A stretch of 9,584 bases of DNA from Sulfurimonas sp. (GTDB lineage: Bacteria; Campylobacterota; Campylobacteria; Campylobacterales; Sulfurimonadaceae): assembly GCA_015487435.1 (NCBI GenBank), contig WFPU01000114.1:1-9584 (forward strand), in the 5' to 3' direction. The position numbers and the translations under genes are program-made. Under the pieces are notes generated by a model. It had not been told where the DNA came from. It saw nothing but the letters and a program-made list of their open reading frames with translations, and ran no database searches. Shown piece by piece: positions 6,746 through 9,584 of the stretch; within the stretch, counting starts at the first letter, position 1, and each line of letters opens with the position of its first letter.

Positions 6746-6922
6746 TTATCTTGATTTGTAATTATAATTAAATTTTAATTTAAAGTTTTGTATTAATTTT
6801 ATGTTTTGTAATATATTTAAATTATCATATACGCTAATAGTACTCTCAACACTTAAGTTCATCAAATCAAAATTGTCTATTATAAACCCAAGGCTAATTC
6901 CTGTACCAATTAATAAAATATG
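6746..6922 (-). pseudogene. Possible gene remnant between the AMIN and tetR genes
   Basis: The 245-base gap 6688-6932 has no intact gene. On the minus strand a 58-codon stretch is open between a TAG (6923-6925) and a TAA (6746-6748) and has no start codon at its beginning. Its translation alternates polar and hydrophobic residues (for example GTGISLGFIIDNFDLMNL and LSVESTISVYDNL), which is reminiscent of outer-membrane beta strands. This could be the decayed end of a gene that once followed tetR, or a chance open frame. No homologue is recognised. Confidence 0.25.
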
Positions 6923-6932
6923 CTATTAAAAA

Positions 6933-7541
6933 TTATTTTTTTAAGCCATTGATAATAGTAAGAAATGATAAATCAAATAAAGCATCTAAATTATCTTTAA
7001 TAATTATATGTCCATCTATTAGTAAATTTGATAATCCATGCATCATTGACCAAATAACTGTAGCTTGAAGCATTGGATTGTCTTTTTTAAAAAGATTGGT
7101 ATCTTGAGCTTTTTGAACTAGAGCTATAAGTTTATGAAAACCAATTGCTTCATCCTCATTTTCAATATCGCAACTCTCTTCTCTTTGCTTACCAACTTCA
7201 TGTCCAAACATCATTCGGTAAATATTAGGATTATCCATAGCAAAACCTATATACCCCTTAGCCATAATTCGAAAACTATCAACAATATCATCAGATTCTA
7301 TAATCTCTACTGGAATACCAGCATCAAATCTTGAAAAAGCTATTTGAATTATTGCTTTAATCAAATCATCTTTAGAATCAAAATGGCGATAAATAGCTGA
7401 ACGAGATACTCCAAGTTTTTTTGAAAGTTCCCGTAGTGTTATACTACTAATACCATCTTTTTTAACCATTAAAAGTGCAGTGTCTATAAGTGAGTCTTTT
7501 AAGTTTTTATGATGATATGTTGTATTAGCATTATTTTTCAT
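6933..7541 (-). CDS. TetR-family transcriptional regulator, WHG-type C-terminal domain
   Basis: A 202-residue DNA-binding repressor. The N-terminal TetR helix-turn-helix spans about 15-60, with TLRELSKKLGVSRSAIYRHF at 35-54 as the recognition unit. The C-terminal ligand/dimer domain carries FAMDNPNIYRMMFG and W164-SMM-H168-G169, the pattern after which the WHG subgroup is named. The inducer cannot be read from sequence; relatives often sense hydrophobic molecules. It is divergent from the LolA-like gene, with 97 bases between the two starts, and the shared region carries palindromic sites that fit a TetR operator, so it probably represses its neighbour and perhaps itself. No ribosome-binding site precedes the ATG, and TATAAT lies only seven bases upstream, so the message may be leaderless. 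Confidence 0.9.
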   Translation of the reverse strand: MKNNANTTYHHKNLKDSLIDTALLMVKKDGISSITLRELSKKLGVSRSAIYRHFDSKDDLIKAIIQIAFSRFDAGIPVEIIESDDIVDSFRIMAKGYIGFAMDNPNIYRMMFGHEVGKQREESCDIENEDEAIGFHKLIALVQKAQDTNLFKKDNPMLQATVIWSMMHGLSNLLIDGHIIIKDNLDALFDLSFLTIINGLKK

Positions 7542-7547
7542 TGACTA

Positions 7548-7553
7548 ATTATA
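7548..7553 (-). promoter_or_regulatory. tetR -10 box (possible leaderless transcript)
   Basis: On the minus strand a perfect TATAAT ends six bases before the tetR ATG at 7541. Normal spacing would put the transcription start at or next to the A of the ATG, giving a message without a leader, in keeping with the absence of a ribosome-binding sequence. An upstream start in the T/A-rich tract near 7565-7575 cannot be excluded. Confidence 0.45.
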
Positions 7554-7577
7554 ACTAAACAAGATAAAAATAGATAT

Positions 7578-7596
7578 ATGTTGACATCGTTTACAT
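7578..7596. promoter_or_regulatory. TetR operator-like site 1
   Basis: A 19-bp imperfect palindrome, ATGTTGACATCGTTTACAT, overlaps the -35 of the downstream promoter. The outer four bases on each side and positions 7-8/12-13 are symmetric. It repeats site 2 (7600-7618) at a distance of exactly 22 bases, two helical turns, placing both on the same face of the DNA. Confidence 0.6.
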
Positions 7597-7609
7597 TTTA
7601 TGTTAACAT
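7581..7609 (+). promoter_or_regulatory. Promoter of the LolA-like / barrel operon
   Basis: A consensus -35 TTGACA (7581-7586), a 17-base spacer and -10 TAACAT (7604-7609) with a TGT extension directly before it. The predicted start is near 7616, about 23 bases before the LolA-like ATG. Both boxes are buried in the operator-like palindromes, so a bound repressor would exclude RNA polymerase. Confidence 0.7.
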
Positions 7610-7618
7610 TGTCAACAT
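7600..7618. promoter_or_regulatory. TetR operator-like site 2
   Basis: A 19-bp near-perfect palindrome, ATGTTAACATTGTCAACAT, symmetric at all positions except one pair and the central base. It covers the -10 and the predicted start of the downstream operon. It also forms a wider inverted repeat with site 1 (ATGTTGACA at 7578-7586 against TGTCAACAT at 7610-7618). The size and the placement between divergent genes are typical of TetR-family operators. Confidence 0.7.
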
Positions 7619-7638
7619 TGTTTAAAAGGATAGTAATT

Positions 7639-8388
7639 ATGAAAATATTTTTTTCAATTATTTTGTTAGTTAGTAGCGTTTTTGGATTGAGCAACTATGA
7701 GGTTGCTAAAAAAAGTGAAGATGTAATGAGTGGATTTGAAGATTCTATATCTAAGATGACAATGACATTAATAAATGCACGAGGGCAAAAAAAAATTCGT
7801 ACAATGAAGATGAAAGCACTAGAGGGAAAAGATGAAGACAAATCTCTTATGGAATTTTTATCTCCTGCTGATGTAAAAGGGACTAGATTTTTAAGTTATG
7901 AGCATATAGATAAAGATGATGATCAGTGGTTATATCTTCCAGCCCTAAAGCGTGTTAAACGCATAGCGTCTAAAAATAAATCAGGTTCATTTATGGGAAG
8001 TGAATTTTCTTATGAAGACCTAAGCACTTTTAATGTTAAAAAATATACTTATGAGGGTGAGGTGAAGGTAGTTAAGCTAAATGAAAAGGATGTATATCTT
8101 GGAACTAGTGTCCCTATCTCAAAGTATTCTGGGTACACAAAATTAGTTACTTATGTAGATGTTAAAACTTTTTTAATTCAAAAAGTTGAATATTATGATA
8201 GAAAGAAAAAACTACTAAAAATATCATATTTTGATGAATACAAAAAATTTGGTTCTATATATAGAATGGGAAAAATAACTATGAAAAATATTCAAAATGA
8301 CAAAACAACTATATTAGTTTGGAGTGAAGAGAGTATTAAAAATGGACTTAAAGCTAAAGATTTTCATAAAAGATATCTAAAGAGATAA
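7639..8388 (+). CDS. Exported LolA-like (outer membrane lipoprotein-sorting type) protein
   Basis: A 249-residue protein with a cleavable signal peptide (residues 1-16, VFG then LSNY) and the beta-rich fold of the LolA-like family usually named outer membrane lipoprotein-sorting protein. Typical sequences are EFLSPADVKGTRFLSYE (72-88), DDDQWLYLPALKRVKRI (93-109) and SGSFMGSEFSYEDL (115-128). Such proteins act in the periplasm and are thought to bind lipid or lipoprotein, often next to RND-type exporters; they are distinct from the essential chaperone LolA. The start at 7639 is preferred over an in-frame ATG at 7600 because AAAGGA (7625-7630) lies eight bases upstream, the signal peptide begins here, and 7600 lies upstream of the predicted transcription start. 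It is followed directly by the barrel gene and divergent from tetR, the likely repressor. Confidence 0.85.
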   Translation: MKIFFSIILLVSSVFGLSNYEVAKKSEDVMSGFEDSISKMTMTLINARGQKKIRTMKMKALEGKDEDKSLMEFLSPADVKGTRFLSYEHIDKDDDQWLYLPALKRVKRIASKNKSGSFMGSEFSYEDLSTFNVKKYTYEGEVKVVKLNEKDVYLGTSVPISKYSGYTKLVTYVDVKTFLIQKVEYYDRKKKLLKISYFDEYKKFGSIYRMGKITMKNIQNDKTTILVWSEESIKNGLKAKDFHKRYLKR

Positions 8389-8390
8389 TG

Positions 8391-9584
8391 ATGAAAAACT
8401 TATTTCAAAAATCAGCATTGGCATTTTTAATTACTACTAGTTCAGTGTATGGTAATTTTGAAGTTAATGGTTATCTAGGAGTGAATTCTCAAAGTTATTT
8501 AAAAGCACCAAACTCCAAATATACAAATAATTTCACTATGCAACAAGAATTAGAATTAAAATATTTTAAGGATAACCTAAGCATATACTCGAAGTTTTAT
8601 GCACAAGAAGATTTACATGATTTAAGAGATAATCAAAATGAAAGAACATTTGTTAGAGTAGATGAGTTGTATATGAAATATGATTTTGATAACGACATGT
8701 TAAGTGTGGGTAAGAGTTTGAAATTTTGGGGAGCATTAGAGGTTAGAAATATTGTTGATGTCTTTAATCCTCTTGACTTAAGAACAGATCTGTTTGAAAT
8801 GCAAAAAATAGGTGTTTACAATTTTACATATTCACACTATACCGATTCAGGTGAAATAACGGTCATCACGAAATTTAAAGAACAAAATCAAGAAATGTCA
8901 AGTAGTACTTATGTGTATAATTTTTTTCCAGAATTTGTATCTTATAATGGAAAAATAAATACCTCACAAAATATATATAGACCAAGTGTATATTTAAAGT
9001 ACAGTGGTTCTAGCGATACTCAGTATGCACTAGATTATGCTTTCTTATATGAAAATGGGTATGACTCTCAAAGATATTTTTTATCTGGTGGAATATTAGA
9101 TGGAAGTCCTGTAAATTTTAAACAACACACATATATAGTGGATAAATTTATGACATACAATACCTTAGTAGTTGATACTACACTAATTAAGCTAGAAGCC
9201 TTATATGCAAAAGTTGATGATGATAAATATATTGGAGATTATTCTCATATTGGTTTTGGGGTTGAGCATACTATAGAGAATTTTATGGATAGTGATGCTG
9301 GAGTTGGATTGATAGCTGAGTATTATAGGTATATAACTTTAGAAGATGATATGTATGATGATTTAGATATTTTTGAGACTATGCAAAATGACTTGTTTAT
9401 TGGGATTAGATACAGTTTTAACAATGCAAATGATACAAACATAATTGGTGGAGTAATTGCAGATATAGAATATGACGAACAAGTATACTATGTAAAACTT
9501 GAATCTCGTGCTTATAATAGTTTTAAAATAGAGTTAGATTACTATTTAATAAAACCATCAAAAGATAAGGCAACAGCTTATTCT
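8391..9584 (+). CDS. Outer-membrane beta-barrel protein, DUF1302-like (3' partial)
   Basis: The frame is open for 398 codons to the end of the window without a stop, so the gene is cut. It starts with a signal peptide (MKNLFQKSAL onward, likely cleavage after VYG at 21) followed by alternating hydrophobic/polar strands rich in Tyr, Asn, Asp and Ser, as in outer-membrane barrels. The segment SVGKSLKFWG then VDVFNPLDLR (105-131) resembles the GKQ-x-WG...D-x-x-NPLDLR pattern of DUF1302-type barrels, which commonly accompany LolA-like proteins and RND exporters. ATG at 8391 is chosen for the AGAG six bases upstream; ATG at 8388, overlapping the previous TAA by one base (TAATG), is in the same frame and equally possible. 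It is in one operon with the LolA-like gene. Barrel nature is fairly sure; the family is moderately sure. Confidence 0.75.
   Translation, partial: MKNLFQKSALAFLITTSSVYGNFEVNGYLGVNSQSYLKAPNSKYTNNFTMQQELELKYFKDNLSIYSKFYAQEDLHDLRDNQNERTFVRVDELYMKYDFDNDMLSVGKSLKFWGALEVRNIVDVFNPLDLRTDLFEMQKIGVYNFTYSHYTDSGEITVITKFKEQNQEMSSSTYVYNFFPEFVSYNGKINTSQNIYRPSVYLKYSGSSDTQYALDYAFLYENGYDSQRYFLSGGILDGSPVNFKQHTYIVDKFMTYNTLVVDTTLIKLEALYAKVDDDKYIGDYSHIGFGVEHTIENFMDSDAGVGLIAEYYRYITLEDDMYDDLDIFETMQNDLFIGIRYSFNNANDTNIIGGVIADIEYDEQVYYVKLESRAYNSFKIELDYYLIKPSKDKATAYS

Noticed and set aside
6920..6945. AT-rich hairpin around the tetR stop as a terminator
   Set aside because: The stem is almost only A/T, has a bulge and lacks a distinct T-tract after it; not convincing in this base composition.
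7134..7334. Plus-strand 66-residue open frame inside tetR
   Set aside because: Antisense shadow of a clear TetR gene, with no ribosome-binding site or family features.
7600..7638. ATG at 7600 as the start of the LolA-like protein
   Set aside because: It lies inside the -10/operator region and upstream of the predicted transcription start; 7639 has a ribosome-binding site and directly precedes a signal peptide.

Overview
The window looks like chromosomal DNA of a Campylobacterota (epsilonproteobacterial) species, probably a free-living Sulfurimonas-like relative. The evidence is low-GC, A/T-rich codon use, a futalosine-pathway menaquinone gene (mqnD), fliQ next to murB, and the order recA - eno - small coiled-coil membrane protein - AMIN-domain protein. 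From memory, that last order is also found in Helicobacter (recA, eno, HP0155, HP0156, aroK). The genus is inference.

Layout: (1) 2-1120, plus strand: the 3' part of a protein with a degenerate GGDEF-like domain, a middle domain and a C-terminal PilZ-like domain. (2) 1113-3024, minus strand: a tightly overlapping operon mqnD-fliQ-murB, convergent with gene 1 and overlapping it by 8 bp. (3) 3025-3248: a divergent intergenic region with a 15-bp perfect inverted repeat, a candidate minus-strand promoter, the recA promoter and a structured recA leader. (4) 3249-6687, plus strand: recA, eno, an FtsB/DivIC-like protein and an AMIN-domain protein. (5) 6688-6932: no intact gene; a 58-codon open remnant on the minus strand may be a decayed gene. 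(6) 6933-9584: a TetR-family regulator divergent from a LolA-like periplasmic protein, which is followed by an outer-membrane beta-barrel gene running off the end. Two operator-like palindromes sit on the shared promoter.

How the genes work together: the housekeeping half covers cell-wall precursor synthesis, menaquinone synthesis, flagellar export, recombination and glycolysis/gluconeogenesis. The right-hand half looks like a separately regulated envelope module: repressor, lipid/lipoprotein-handling periplasmic protein and barrel. In other bacteria this kind of set is often completed by an RND/MMPL-type exporter, which would lie beyond 9584.

The most notable observation is that recA and eno, two unrelated genes, each begin with a copy of the same RNA-like leader of about 70 nt. 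Each copy lies at the same distance from a -10 box. The sequences flanking a central 8-bp hairpin are nearly identical, while the hairpin itself has a different sequence in each copy but keeps its pairing. That covariation points to a structured 5'-UTR element that I cannot match to a known family.
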